Source of the DNA: Morchella semilibera
Lineage: Eukaryota; Ascomycota; Pezizomycetes; Pezizales; Morchellaceae
Reading direction: 5' to 3'
Assembly: GCA_009192285.1 (NCBI GenBank)
Contig: WBVU01000003.1
Span: 3,813,973 to 3,877,972, forward strand
Length of the DNA stretch: 64,000 nt
Shown here: positions 1 through 12,340 of the stretch, piece after piece
Position numbering within the stretch: the first letter of the stretch is position 1
Layout: each line of letters opens with the position of its first letter
The notes under the pieces: model-generated
What the model was told of the DNA's origin: nothing
The model's input: only the letters and a program-made list of their open reading frames with translations
Databases searched by the model: none
Translations under genes and position numbers: made by a program

Positions 1-377
1 CTTCCAATAAAACAAAATCCCAAGAGCCAATCCTCCATCCATTTGAAAGTAGTGTTGAATGCGGCACAAGACATTTTAGAGTTACTGTAAAAAAAAAACG
101 TTTCCCTTAATCCCGAATAGTAAGTACACAATCCATCCCAACACTAACCCGGGACCCCGTCGATACTAAGATTCTATCTGCCTTCACAAAAGTGTCCTTT
201 TATGCCCCACTACGACAGAAACCTCTACCATATTAAATGCCAACTTTTGCGATACCTGCCTTATCGATCTAGCTTACGCTTTCTTTTTTTTCCCGATCAT
301 TACATGCGCAAACCTACCTCCTGGTGAGGTAAAAGTGTTTGGGTTCACCCGAAGCCGGACTAGCATCCGATAGAACT
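1..377. other. Left-edge intergenic sequence
   Basis: No supported gene. The stretch is AT-rich with short A and T runs (around 90 and 284). It probably contains the 3' untranslated region of the minus-strand gene that ends at 378. Confidence 0.5.
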
Positions 378-1655
378 CTAAAACCCTTCTTTATCAGGGG
401 ATGATATAAGCTTAGACCTAGGCCTAGTAGCCAAGTCTTGTCCAATGCAACCGTCACTGTCTGTCATATCTGTATCTTTAACTGAAGAGTCATCCGATTG
501 AGTAAATGTGGATTCCATAATCTCGCCATATCTAAACTTAATTGAACCGCCCATCGCGTCCGTACCCTCAGATAGAAATGACATGACTGGGGGAGTCGCC
601 AATATTGGCGGTTGGTCTCCAGTTTCCTTGCTGGTCTTCATAGCGGCAGGAAAGGGCCCAAAGTCCTGTACTAACCCCATGGTACATCCCCGGCTATGGT
701 GTTTCGAGCCTCCTGCAGATCTTCGAGACTTTAGTGGGGAGGACCAGTCCTGCTTTTCAATATCTTCAAGCGGAGTTGGTGTCTGAGTTATTACTATAGT
801 GATGGGCTTTTCCTCAAACTTTGGACTAAACGAAAATCCAAAAGACTGGGTATACGTAGGCTTCACTAGAGGAGTTTTGAAGGATATAGTGTCTAGTTGG
901 CCCCCGAAAGCTTCTTTAGCAGAACTGATAGCTTTCATCCCATCTTTACCCTGGATCAACATCTCAGACTTGGCAAAACAGCCCGGCATATCAGGAGTTG
1001 CACTTTTAGTAGTCCCAAACAGTCCATATTTTGATTCGTCATCAAAAATGTTCCTGCAGTCGGCTTTGGGCCCCTCATCCGAAGCTGGCTGGGCCCAGAT
1101 GTTCTTAACAAGGAAAACAGTAAGCGAATCAGTCATAACGGTCAAGCAGGAACTGGTTCTACTTTGACTTACCTCCTGCGTGTGTCCAGTCGCAACCCGC
1201 CTCGGCCGATCCGGATGATACGCCCCGACCTCTGCCTGGGGCCGTGTGGAGAAAGACTTGCTCGCACTGATCCCGTCACCATCAATGCTCTTGCAAAGAA
1301 TATCCGTGCCAAGGCATGCACCCTGTCCAAAGCCCGGAGATTCGTTATCCTTGGTTTCAAAAGTCTGATCATTACCGCTTCCGCTTGACACGTTTGTTGA
1401 CAAACCGGAACGGGTGATGTCGTCAAGAACCTTAGAACTCTGGTCTATAGAGGTAGTAGGAGGTAATGGGTACTTTTTATGGGGAGAACATAAGTTAGTG
1501 TCTCTTTCCTCTAAGCATTGATGGAATTGGAACAGAGAGGTGATGGTGGTAGACATCCTTACAGCTGGTTCTTCTGGTTCCTGAACTCTAGAGGCTTCTA
1601 CAACCAGCTGGGAGTCTTTGGACCTTCTATTCCTTCTCATTTTCCCTGGAGACAT
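378..1655 (-). CDS. Hypothetical disordered protein, probably two exons
   Basis: A long open frame of 425 codons. I do not recognise the family. The product is rich in Ser, Thr, Pro, Asp and Lys, with a basic N-terminus (MSPGKMRRNRRSK) and no signal peptide or membrane segment, so a disordered nuclear or cytosolic protein is likely. Inside the frame lies a very good intron: GTAAGT donor at 1172-1167 on the minus strand, acceptor TTAAG ending at 1104, 69 nt. Its length is a multiple of three, so the frame stays open whether or not it is spliced. With splicing the exons are 1655-1173 and 1103-378 and the protein is 402 residues. A further 5' exon cannot be excluded, because CTTCAG lies just before the ATG. 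Function unknown. Confidence 0.6.
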   Translation of the reverse strand: MSPGKMRRNRRSKDSQLVVEASRVQEPEEPAVRMSTTITSLFQFHQCLEERDTNLCSPHKKYPLPPTTSIDQSSKVLDDITRSGLSTNVSSGSGNDQTFETKDNESPGFGQGACLGTDILCKSIDGDGISASKSFSTRPQAEVGAYHPDRPRRVATGHTQEVSQSRTSSCLTVMTDSLTVFLVKNIWAQPASDEGPKADCRNIFDDESKYGLFGTTKSATPDMPGCFAKSEMLIQGKDGMKAISSAKEAFGGQLDTISFKTPLVKPTYTQSFGFSFSPKFEEKPITIVITQTPTPLEDIEKQDWSSPLKSRRSAGGSKHHSRGCTMGLVQDFGPFPAAMKTSKETGDQPPILATPPVMSFLSEGTDAMGGSIKFRYGEIMESTFTQSDDSSVKDTDMTDSDGCIGQDLATRPRSKLISSPDKEGF

Positions 1656-2455
1656 ACTGAAGCGTATGGAGTAGCCTACACAGGCAGCTGTTATCCCTGC
1701 TAATCAGATGAGGTATGGCGGGTCAACGGGAAAGGGATATGTGCGAGGAATGTGATAAAGGAGGGGTAACAAGAGACAGAGGGGAGAACCCGAAAGATTG
1801 ATATTGATGGAAGCAAGTTGGCTAAAGCGGCTGGCCTCTATGTGTACAGTACAACACGTACCTACTCCATCTAGGTTAGGTTGGGCACCTACGAACGCGG
1901 GCTGACTACAAGTACATGTATGTACTAAGGCGCCCTGCATCCCCGGGGTCAAAAGGCAGGACCCTATTTCTCGCGATGATGATATTGCTCTTATTTTTTT
2001 TTCCCTTTTTTTTTTTTTTACTTGGATACACTGTCGCAACTTTATTTGAGGCTGAATATGATAGTATATCCTGTTTGACTTGCAGTATGTACAGACAGAT
2101 ACATTGTGGGCCGAGTGATAAGGTGTGAACAAGAAAATCATGATAAACATAAACAAAAAAAATGAAATCGTTAAGGTACATGAATAAAATATTGAAATTC
2201 GCCCATTAAACAGTCGTTATCGCACCAGGTAGTGTGCACCCATTAATTCATGTCCACGCCCTGTTCTCGTTCCCCCTTCCGCGCCCTATTCTCATTCCCC
2301 CTTATCTTATCCGTCATCTCATTAATCTAGACATGGTTCGTCGCGATCTTGAGCGGCACACATTCATATTCAGCACATGAATCACCACTAGGATTTAGTA
2401 TGTTAGTATAAAGTTCCAGATAGTAATAAAATGTTTCTGGCAGCATTTTATTTAC
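1656..2455. other. Intergenic region
   Basis: No gene seen. It contains a T-rich tract near 1994-2020, one TACATGTA palindrome near 1914, and one copy of the bipartite motif CGAGTGATA-N4-RTGA at 2112-2128. Confidence 0.5.
2112..2128 (+). repeat. Bipartite motif copy 1
   Basis: CGAGTGATA, then AGGT, then GTGA. One of at least eleven copies of CGAGTGATA-N4-RTGA in the window, all outside genes. Confidence 0.55.
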
Positions 2456-3019
2456 TCACAAGTAAAGATCGTAAGTTCCGCTGTTTTTACACGCAAGCCA
2501 CTTGCCCTCGCCAGCGTACCCGAAATATTCGGTAGAAACGTAATCGACAGTCTCGGTAGTAAGAGTGAAGTTATCGGATTTGACAGAGTTGGGGTCAGTT
2601 TCAAATGCAGGATTCGCTATCTTTGCTTGGTAGCATGTATCTGACTTTGGCACCAAATATCTGTTTCCGCATTGTCAGTGGGCCAAGTTTCATTAATCTC
2701 ACAGATTTTCGTCCCAAACTTACGCCTGAAGCCTCGTAGCTTGAGCATAAAAAGCTATCCCTGCCTTTGCGTTGTACTGTATAAAGAGTTGTGCCACCTT
2801 ATCTTCAGTCCCCGAATACCATCCCATCTCCCCACCGAATCTGTCGTTATATTTAAACCAAAGACTCCCGAGACCCTGGACTTCTGTAGGAGATCCTGGG
2901 GCAGGCTTCAACTCGAACGTATCCACAGTTGAATCTCGCTCCACCAATGTTGTTCTGGTCGGGAGTGCTGCCGCAACAGAGAGGATGGTAGTAATGGCGG
3001 TGAAAAATGAGGCCTTCAT
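2456..3019 (-). CDS. Small secreted protein, two exons
   Basis: Exons are 3019-2724 and 2660-2456. The 63-nt intron (2723-2661) has a GTAAGT donor, an ACTGAC branch site and a CAG acceptor, and it splits a codon after two bases. The 166-residue product starts MKASFFTAITTILSVAAALP, a classic secretory signal peptide with a likely cleavage after Ala-18 or Ala-19. The mature part is acidic and aromatic, with only two Cys (DTCYQ and ACKNS, both in exon 2) that could form one disulphide. Asn in NFT is a possible glycosylation site. A TATA box lies about 160 bp upstream. I do not recognise a family; size and signal peptide suit an extracellular or effector-like protein. The splice model keeps the frame and joins similar sequence, so the model is firm and the role is unknown. 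Confidence 0.8.
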
Positions 3020-3180
3020 GATTATGTTGAGTATAAATAGGTAACAAGAACAAGAGATGGTCGACGATGCGATGATATTGAGCGACGAGGTTGGGTAGTG
3101 GTTGGATGTAGAATCTATGCGATGATGTTGAGCGGATGAGGATTGTTGATAGAGATGTCTAAGAGAAGGGACCATGTGCC

Positions 3181-3187
3181 TTTTATA
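3181..3187 (-). promoter_or_regulatory. TATA box for the small secreted protein gene
   Basis: TATAAAA on the minus strand, about 162 bp upstream of the ATG at 3019. It is the only good TATA match just upstream of that gene. Confidence 0.4.
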
Positions 3188-6100
3188 CAAATAATATACC
3201 AGTAGTCTAGCACCACCACTGGAACAAGCATCACTACCGCCTGCGCCGCGGTAAGGTAGATTTCGCAAATCTACTACCACATTCGATCTGCCATCCGAGT
3301 GCCGCCAGAAACCAAACAGTGTTTGACAGAATAGAAAAGGCAAAATTCACAAACCCGCCCACACAAAAGCCGCTACCAGGGGGGACTCCATCGAGATGTT
3401 AATTAGTTGCGTCATGGTCATGCTTAGACTGTGGCAATCCCAACTGAACCAACCAGGCAAACGGTAATGTATCTGTCTCCGACGGCAGGAACTTGACGGT
3501 TAGAAAGGCTCATTCGCAAAAAAGCATAGAGGAATAGTGGAGAGGTGCTAAAGTAGAGCTCTCTACTCTAGAGTACAGAGCAGAGTAGCTGGGACCCTCG
3601 TTCCACATGAACCCTCGCTTGCAGATCACCCCATCAAATCCGGAAGAGATACCCCGCAGTTTCCCGATCCGTGATAGCCATAGTAACAGTTCAGGGTCTC
3701 CAGGAGGTTGGTGGTCGCTGGTCAACCCCCCCCCCCTCCCTTTCCCTCTCAAAGATTGGATGGCGTTGCTGGTTGGTGGGTGAGATGTGATGATACGCTG
3801 CAATAAGAAGAAGGTGCGAACAAATTGAGCCAAAAATCACATATCCACAATTGGCCCCCTGGGACAACCTGTATAGATGGTCACGATGCTACTTTGTAAA
3901 TTGCGCTCGAGTACCGTCACAATCGAGCTAACTAGGAGTTTCCGGAATGATGTCAAACATCCCCAGACATGATAGACAAAGAAGCATTCCACCGGGTGCC
4001 TGAGTGGCGTAATTAATTTCCCACCCTATTTTGTGACATGTAGTCAATAATTGAACGCGATTATGATTATTCTGAGCTTTGTCAGGACAACCTGAGAATA
4101 ACTACCCCCAATTCCTAAAGATAATCTTTTGTTAGTTGTTGTTCGAAGGTTCTATCCCGTTCAGAAAATTACCTCAAGGCTCATGATCAATACAACCAGC
4201 TAAACCAAAAAGGCTTAGCTCGATCATCAGTCGGGATGACACAGGGGTTTGGGTGCAACTTTTCCTATTTTTAGAACCGCATATAACGGGTTGGTTATTA
4301 TTTTTTATTTTTTTTATTTTTTTTATTCTACCTGTCAAGCGATATCGCTCGCAGCAGCGGACCTCTAGCTGGTCTTACGTTGAAAGGAGTTTCTAATCAC
4401 TATATGACACGAGACCAGTCGTCATAGAAGAAATACGTCTCTAGCAATCGCAATAATTTATATTACAGATACGGTGTTTACCTCAGGTACTATGCATCAG
4501 GGCCGAACAAGGCCGTATACATACAATATATGCAGATCGAAACAGATATGCAGATGATCCATAAACATCCGGGCAATTGCAAGCTAGAACAAATATGTGT
4601 CTGGTAGTCGAATGGCTCTTCTAAAACTGCACTGACAGGCATAAATCTCCTAGTAGCATTTAAATATCTCTCTCTTCGGGGATTATTTACGATCACCGTT
4701 AGAAATACTCTAAATCCGTGTAAAATCATGAAGACAAGGAGAGTGCATGAGTTCAGGAGTACATGAAAGTACTAATAGAGTATATCGTACTGACTTACTT
4801 AGTTTAGCTGATCCCTTTTCATGTGGGTTATCGCCAAGAGGTTAAAGTGCTATTCCACAACTGCAACTCCAGGATTAAATACCCTTACGGTTGTGCATAC
4901 GTTCCGGGACAATGTAACAAAGCAGGCTTGATTGACAGCCATTATAGTACTCCATCTTGTACCCAAGTATATGTATGTACATGCATCCAACGAATCATGA
5001 CAGCACAATGATCTGGGGCGTAAAGGGCGGCCCGGCTATGCAGTAGTTACATGTACTCTACTTAGCTACAACATAACATCTCGGTCGGTGCCGCGTCCGT
5101 GGATATAGTTTCACGGGCTTGTTGCAACCCGTGATATTATAGGCTTTGCAGGGTCCAGTAGCATACGTCTACTGATCTACCTAAAAGTCGCGCTCTATCC
5201 TACCCTGCCCTGACCAGATCGAATTCACTAAACATCACCAAACACTGTCATACTACATGGTTACGATTACCGATACCGTATAATCGTCCGTCTAGTTTCT
5301 ATTTATTGTTTCTGTCGTCATGTTTTCTGGCTAAGTTTTTGCCTCCGAAGGTTTTAGTGAATCTCAGATGATCTAACTGTGGGGTCCAGAGCATCCAGGG
5401 TATAGGTACAACCTATCCTGTGGAACGGTATATGCACCATTGGCCGATACGAATTGTGGAATGAACCGACACTCGATTCACAATCGATCTGTCCTGGCAA
5501 AACCTTTATAATTAGATGCAAAGCTCGGTCAAGTCATCACATAATGGCCCCTCTCTCAATAGCCTACCCGAACATCAGCTCCGCTCTATCCGTCAAAACA
5601 TCATAGAATACCTACATATTACATCGTGTCAGCTCAAACTCAGTTGCAAGTCCCTCATGTCCTCGGCAACTAGCGGTAGAATAGAATATTATGGAAATTC
5701 CCTCGGCCAAGAAGGCCCTCACGATAAATAAGCAAAGCACATCCGCTGCAAACCCAGATTAAGTCGACCCTGTTCACACCACGCCCCCCCCCCCAAAAAA
5801 AAAGAGTCTTCCCGTGTGGGGTACTCTACAAGTCGGGCCACACGAATTGAACGGACGATAGTGATGCTTTCACGGTATCGAGGACCCAAAGTCAAATCTC
5901 CACCCACAGGTCTGTCCTCGGGTTAATTGGGCGAAATCACTAGACCTACAAACTAGGTAGCAGGCCGGATTGAGCAGAGAATCCATCTCCCCGGCCTTGC
6001 ACGATGCAGACCACCATATGGCCGCACGAATTGTCGGGCGGATTTTCGACCTTGATGTTTATCTGATATTTATTACATACCCTCATTACCAACGGATGAC

Positions 6101-7242
6101 TAAAATGATACCATGATATGACTTCTCTATTCAACCCGGCCAAGCGGTTTATTCTATTCGTGTAGGTAACTATGGAACGTTGGTACAGTGATTGTGATAG
6201 GTACTTGGTATGTGCATCTATCAAATATTTAGACATCGCGTGCCAACGTATCGAGTGATGACTTGTGAATTTGGCAGTTATATATGCTTTTAGGAAACTC
6301 GCCCAGCATCCTTCTTTGGCCTGCGACATGATGCAATACTAGATCCTTGGTTGAATATAGGGTTAGGGGAGTATCGCGATTGGTTCAACCCTGGTTCCAT
6401 TACGTTTCGGACCACCATGGATAGTGAAAAACGAGGACCTATGGTGGTTGGATAGAATCCACTTCCCAAGCCAGAAATCGGAGTACTAGCCTCTATTACC
6501 TGCCACTCGGGTTAAGGCGCGCGCGGGGAGGAAACCCCACCAACGTGTATCGCAACTTGTGGATGTTCAATTGACATCCAAACTACATTCCTGGGAAGTA
6601 CAGGCACCCCCGCCGTATGGGCGAGACAAGAGAGAACACGAGTAAGGGAGCGGCTGGGCTAAGTCTGCCACGAGGAGCCAGGTACCTGTGCCGTTCTTTT
6701 TGCACGAGCATAATTCGGGGAGTATGAAAGTGTATTATTCTTCATTGATCTTTAAAGGTCGTGTACTTCTGCTCACGTTGGAGCCTCTAGATAAATAATG
6801 GGACTACTTTCGGAGACTCCCCGATACTCTACTTACACCATTAAGATTCGCACCTTGAGATATATCATTCACTTTTCTTGAAAAAGTTCCAAGCCAAATA
6901 TCCCTGAATGTCCCTGCAAGAAGGATCGACAACGGTTTTTCGTTGGTTCGCCCTACAATTTATTTTCCTGCCAACGAAATGATGCATGGGATATATGTGC
7001 CGATTGTGGGACATGTTTTTTTTCTGGGTTTGTATGAGTTGGTGTAAATCAATTGCATTGCATGCCATGTTAAACTCACCATGTGGTCGCTTTTTCTAGG
7101 AGCCTCGTTTTACTTATGCTGGAGGGGCACTTCTATAAGAAGTAGAGATGGACCGCTATTAGGGGATCTTAGAGAGAGGAGCTTTCTTTTCCTCGTTACA
7201 CCTCTCATATCGAGCACCTAATTTTAACCCGGCCCTTCGTCA
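3188..7242. other. Gene-free region of about 4 kb
   Basis: No convincing gene on either strand; open frames are short and do not extend by splicing. The region holds simple-sequence tracts (C-run near 3727, T-rich tract at 4300-4325, mixed C then A run near 5784-5803) and a TACATGTA copy near 5048. Confidence 0.5.
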
Positions 7243-7251
7243 TATATAAAA
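7243..7251 (+). promoter_or_regulatory. TATA box for the RY-rich protein gene
   Basis: TATATAAAA, 75-83 bp upstream of the ATG at 7326, a usual distance for a fungal core promoter. Confidence 0.5.
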
Positions 7252-7325
7252 GATTATCATCAAAACCATCGGCACCGAGTAGCTAGACCCCGACAAACCA
7301 AGCCACTTCATCCTAAAAAGAAACC

Positions 7326-7849
7326 ATGTACCACGTTCCCCGCGATACCGGTTCACCTCAATACAGCTACAACAGTAGTTACCGGGAGAATAGGCGGTCC
7401 GTCCCCAGCTACGCACTGATACCGCACAGTTCCAACTCTACCCACCGCCCCGTCCAATACGCCACTACCCGCTACCACAGCGAGCCTGTCCGCTACCGCG
7501 CGGAGCCCCGCTACGTTCGCTACCACTCAGATCCACGTCTGTACGGCGATAGTCGTGACCATATCGAATACCAGGAGCAACGATATGTTATCCCGTACAA
7601 CAGTTCCAGGAGCAATACACATACACATTAGTGAGTATAAAGCCAAAGCATTGCTAGAGTCGAACCAAAGCTTACCATGGGTACAATGGCAGCCGGTCAT
7701 CGTCACATTCGCATGTCGGTCGTGCCAGCGAAACGTATGCTCCCGTGAGGTATAGTCGGTACAATAACGGGCATACACGGGCCTATAAATACCGGTCGAG
7801 GGAAGTTGTGGAACAGCCAATTCCGGTCTGTGCGTGTGTTATCATGTAG
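7326..7849 (+). CDS. Arg/Tyr/His/Ser-rich low-complexity protein, two exons
   Basis: Exons are 7326-7630 and 7693-7849. The 62-nt intron (7631-7692) has donor GTGAGT and acceptor GCAG and splits a TAC codon after two bases. Exon 2 read in this frame has the same unusual composition as exon 1 (RYSRYNNGHTRAYKYRSRE), which independently supports the splice. The product is 153 residues, strongly basic and tyrosine-rich, with spaced RY/YR pairs and repeats such as VRYRAEP, VRYHSDP and TRYHSEP at 7-9 residue spacing. There is no signal peptide or membrane segment; the C-terminus is CACVIM. Its last four residues, CVIM, are a potential CaaX prenylation box, which may be coincidence. The start has a good context (AACCATGT) after a TATA box. 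Family unknown. The composition resembles RNA-binding or phase-separating low-complexity proteins, which is only an inference. Confidence 0.65.
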
Positions 7850-8844
7850 TGCTGTCCTCTATAGCCTTCTTCCTCTTCTTCTTTTGTTCAGTTGTCACTC
7901 CTTTTGCTTGCGGGCAAGTTTTTTTTTTTTTTTTCCCTTTGTTCTTGATTGGCGGGGCTGTAAATATGAATGGTCGAATCCGGCGGCGCAATATGGGGGG
8001 GGGGGGTGTCGATGGTGTGGTTTTCTGATTTTCTATCTCGTTTTTTTTTTTGTGTGTGTGACATTCTTCTAAAGATGCTGTCGATGCGGCGGCGATATAC
8101 CAGTACTAGTGGTGATGATGGTGGCCATGGTTGGTGGTGGTGGACGACATTGTTCATGTGCAGCCATCCACGTACGATTGAAAACCTAAGACCGACATGA
8201 GGCAAGCGTACCGACATGTCACAGACCGCAAGGCTCTCAAGGCTTATATATAGGTTTCTCTGGCTCGAACGTTCAATTTAGTTTTTTTTTTTCTATATCC
8301 ATCCTGCTCAATCGACACTACGTGACAGCTTTGCCAGCAATTGACCACAACCGATCATGGCCGCTCCTCCTGGTTCCCGAAAACAACATAATGAGAGAGA
8401 GAGAGGGAGGGTGCGCGATCCTGTATGAAACTACCGGCGGTGCAACCCCTCCAGAGAAAAAAAAAAGAACATGATGTGCATGCCAAGACGCACCTGGACA
8501 GAGGTCACTCTTTCGCTCGATGATCCGCGGCCGGGAGGACAAACTGGATCGCTTTTGATATTCCGTGCAGTTGCATCATAATCATCATATTCGGCAGGCT
8601 GCCCCCACCCAACCTTCTCTTTCATACAATACATATATTTTGGGGAGAAAAATAATGAATGAATGAAATTGTATGTGTACCTACTTACTCTAGGTGGATG
8701 GAGCACAAAGATAAAATTGTGCCCGTACCCGTCCGTACCGTACCGTACCGTTTCCGGAAGGTTACTGCATGGAGTCTTTTTTTTCTTCTTTTTTTTGTTT
8801 TCTTCTCCTCTCTCTCTCTCTTTCTTTCTCTGGGAGGCCGTGTC

Positions 8845-8861
8845 CGAGTGATGCCTTGTGA
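8845..8861 (+). repeat. Bipartite motif copy 2
   Basis: CGAGTGATG, then CCTT, then GTGA. One mismatch to the consensus; it faces copy 3 about 1.75 kb away. Confidence 0.45.
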
Positions 8862-10593
8862 TTGATTGGGGCGTAGAGTATGTTGCCTGGCGGGACCTGG
8901 GACCACCGACATTTGGCACATGTTCTCTCTCTCGTTCATACTCTTTAAGATGGGGTCTGAGATGTAACACGCGAGACTACATGTAAGGCAAAAGGAAGGA
9001 AAGAAAAAAAACGACTCTACTTTTATTATCACACCCTTCCATGTGCTGCTGCAGGAAAACCGGGTTTGCGGTTCCATGAGGGCCATTGCGCAATTCGATA
9101 CATGTGCCTTCCTGGGTTGGGGGGTTGGGGGGGGGGGGGGTATGTACCGTACCATACTTATATTGTCTCGATACATATGGGGCCGGGACTCGCAAAATTC
9201 CAATTTAATAGGGGGAACTACTCGTAAGTTCATTACTATTGCATACACAGAAAAGCCCCGCCAAGGCTACCCTTTTGTATGCAATAGCGGGTCCGGAAAC
9301 GTCATGAATTGACGAGTACATGATTTATGCGGGTACATACCGAAATTTCACTCTAGAGATGTTCCCATTGAATGTACTGGCCGTGTACCTCTTATGATCA
9401 ATTTTAAGTTCCCTGGCCTCTATATCCTGAGTAATATAATGAATAGAGTGCGTCTCCTCCGTCTCGACGGTAGTTCTGGTACCACCCCGGGGACCCTACA
9501 CCCGGAGTGCCTCCCTAGATACTCCCCTAGATCTCTGTAGATCCAGGGGGCAGTCCCTTAAAGCCATCCCGGTAACTTTAATCTATGTAGGTGCTATATG
9601 GGGAGTCAGGTTGCTAGCCCCATATCTGAACCCCCAAGGCATAAATAAATCCCTAGGGTATGTACTCACCCCCCTTCACCATCCAGGCATCTACACGGGT
9701 AAGCCGCAATTGAATTGTATATACTTGCAGCGAGGGTATATTAGCTCCCCGCAAAATTTGTGCAGTTGAGACACAAAGGTGGTGGTAGGAGCTTATTCTT
9801 GCAGAGGGTAGATAGATGGGCACATACAAATTTCCAGGTGTTGAGCTGAAGCCCGGACTCAAACCATCCGGGAATCGAGCACACAAAGCGCGTGGATCGG
9901 GCGTTTCGTGGCTCTACGTCATATGCATGCGGCGCATGGCCCCACTCAAGGGTTGTGTAGCGGCGGGAAGGCAGGGATTATCCTGGAAATCCATCCTTCG
10001 AAGTTGAAGCTGCCCTTCTTCTCTACCGGCGGGTCAGTTGATTGAAGATATTATGGAATGCACTTAGGTACAAGTATTCTGTGGCCATCATACTCTTCGT
10101 CTACCTGCCTACACTTCGTGTCAGTTCAGTGCTCAAGGTAGACATGCATATATGCTGCATATTTAATGACGACAACTGGTAGGTCGTGACCGCATCAGTC
10201 GCCTCAAGTGCAATATTTAGATGCAAATCGCCAAGCAAGCATGTAGATATGACATCTCTCCGAGGGGGGGTGTAGGAGCAGCGGTGATGATTGAAGCAGT
10301 TAGGCTAAACTTGACATTGAATACGATGGGGAAGTCGCTGGTACTTAAGCCGGCCGGTTGGTTACTCTGTCCCGCCACAACCTATTGTATATATCGCTTT
10401 GTACCAAGACTTAATTGACTGTAGAGTAACTAAGGGCGTATAATCCTTGATTAATCAGAAGCCCCTCTATTCTACCATGGTTCGGCGCCCTGCATGTTCC
10501 GTAGCCCTAGTCCTAGGCAGAGTATACTTTAAATAGAGTTCCCGACCCCTTCAAGCATACGCCCGGTTCCGCGTAGGTACCGTACACACGACT

Positions 10594-10610
10594 TCACAGG
10601 TTATCACCCG
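10594..10610 (-). repeat. Bipartite motif copy 3
   Basis: On the minus strand CGGGTGATA, then ACCT, then GTGA. One mismatch; it shares the ACCT spacer with copies 5 and 8. Confidence 0.45.
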
Positions 10611-12340
10611 AGCGAATATTGATCCCTACACGCTGACTGGATGATGGAAGGAAGGAGGCTGGTGGCAACACAAGATGCGGTGCGAATTCGGTGGCTTGTA
10701 TAACAACAATGAGTTTGCGATCGAATTAACTGGAGGAGGAGTTTAAAACTGGCTGTATGTGCACATCTAAGAGCTCGGGAACTGGCCTTCTTAGAGTCGA
10801 GGTAAAAAGAAAAAGAAAAAAAAGAAAAGAGGCGCTCTTACTTTTAAAGATCAATCGTTTTTTCGATTCAGGGGGGAGCTCTTCTTTTAAGAAGAGTATT
10901 AATCTCCAACCTACCGCATATCAAGGCTAGTTTAGTAGTGTATGTACCTCTATGTATGTATGTTGGCGGTTCACAAATAGGTAAGTAATCACTGAATCAG
11001 TGACATGCGCAGCTTGCACACACAAAAGTGGATCAAGGCCGGGAGTGTGACAGCACGCCCGAAGCCTGCATGCAACAGTTTTAAGGCTCGTCCTGACATT
11101 TTGCGGGGGGGCGGTGCTCGGAACAAGGTCCTAAAAAGTATACCTGGAAGGCTGGCCCCGTTGCATTAGTACATATGTACCTTACTAGAGTACAATTACT
11201 GGAGTTAGAATCTTACATACCTTCCTTGGTACTACAAAACAATAGAACAGCAGCTCATATACCAAATATATATATATATATCGTGTGCCAAACGCCAGCT
11301 CAATTGCCGCGTGTTGGCAAACTCCGTATCAGAATGTCTAAGGTTAACAGATTGAGAAAGGTCGCCTATGTAGAGAAGTCGAAGAAGAAGTGAGAGAATA
11401 TCTGCACCGCCAAACCCGTGATATGGTGCTGGCTGAAGGTGTTGTTGGATCTTTGATTCCCTATAAGTGCACTTTTTTTAGGTTGATCCACTTGTAAAAA
11501 AAAAAAAAAAACCAACACCTGCATAGTGCTTCTAACCTCCATCAACCGTTGTTTTCAAATATGAAACCAAACAGCTTCCTTAAGTCTGAATGGCCCGCTT
11601 CTATTAGCGAGAATGAGGGAGGGGGGGATTCAAACCGTACAGATCGGGGTCCCGTAGTGAGCTCTAGATCTAGCTGCCAGTCATCCTCGCCCACGAATTG
11701 CATGGTCCAAGGATGATGGCGAAAACATCGTGTAGAATAATCCCAGGACTTCTTCACGTTCGGGCTCGCGTCCGCCACGAGTGCAGCATAATAAGCAAGC
11801 AGCTAAGCGGTCGTGTGAACAGGCCAGTTTCGGGGCTGGGATGAATTAAAAAAGGTTATCATCATCATCATATCACCATCCCCCACAGAAGCAAGTAACG
11901 ACGGATGTCAGGTACGGACCCAGATGGGGGTTTCCGGCAGCGCTCTTGATTGCGGCATCCCAGGGGTTCAAATTCAACGACAATTATAAATCATGCTTTT
12001 GCATCGACCTCCATATCACAGCCCCCCCCCTCTCTCCCCCCCCTCCCTCTCTCTCATGCCCAGCAGCTAGCAGAAGGGAGAGGTTGTGCTTGTAGATCTC
12101 AATGGCCTAGAAAAAAAAAGAGCTCACCGGAGCGAATCACAGTCAAGAGCTGGCTGGGATTGTCTTGGAGGGAATGTATTCCATAGAAGGCTGCAGCTCT
12201 CTGTACATACACACAATATTTATTTAACCGCACTACTTTCCTCTTGAGTTTGTGAATTAGCCCCACAAAGTTATCCATCTTTATCCTCTGCGAGGGGAAA
12301 AAAAAAGAAAAAAAAAGAAGAAAAAAAAAAGCAGCACATA

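Larger units (their letters stand above)
7850..12340. other. Gene-free region of about 4.5 kb
   Basis: No supported gene. Apparent open frames between 7.8 and 9.3 kb are products of homopolymers, GA/CT tracts and repeats such as the CGTAC runs near 8725-8750. Two bipartite-motif copies face each other at 8845 and 10594. Long T, G and A runs occur near 7920, 9130, 11497 and 12310. Confidence 0.5.

Noticed and set aside
7888-9248. Several long frames with Lys, Phe or Pro runs
   Set aside because: They are translations of homopolymers and CT/GA tracts and overlap on both strands.
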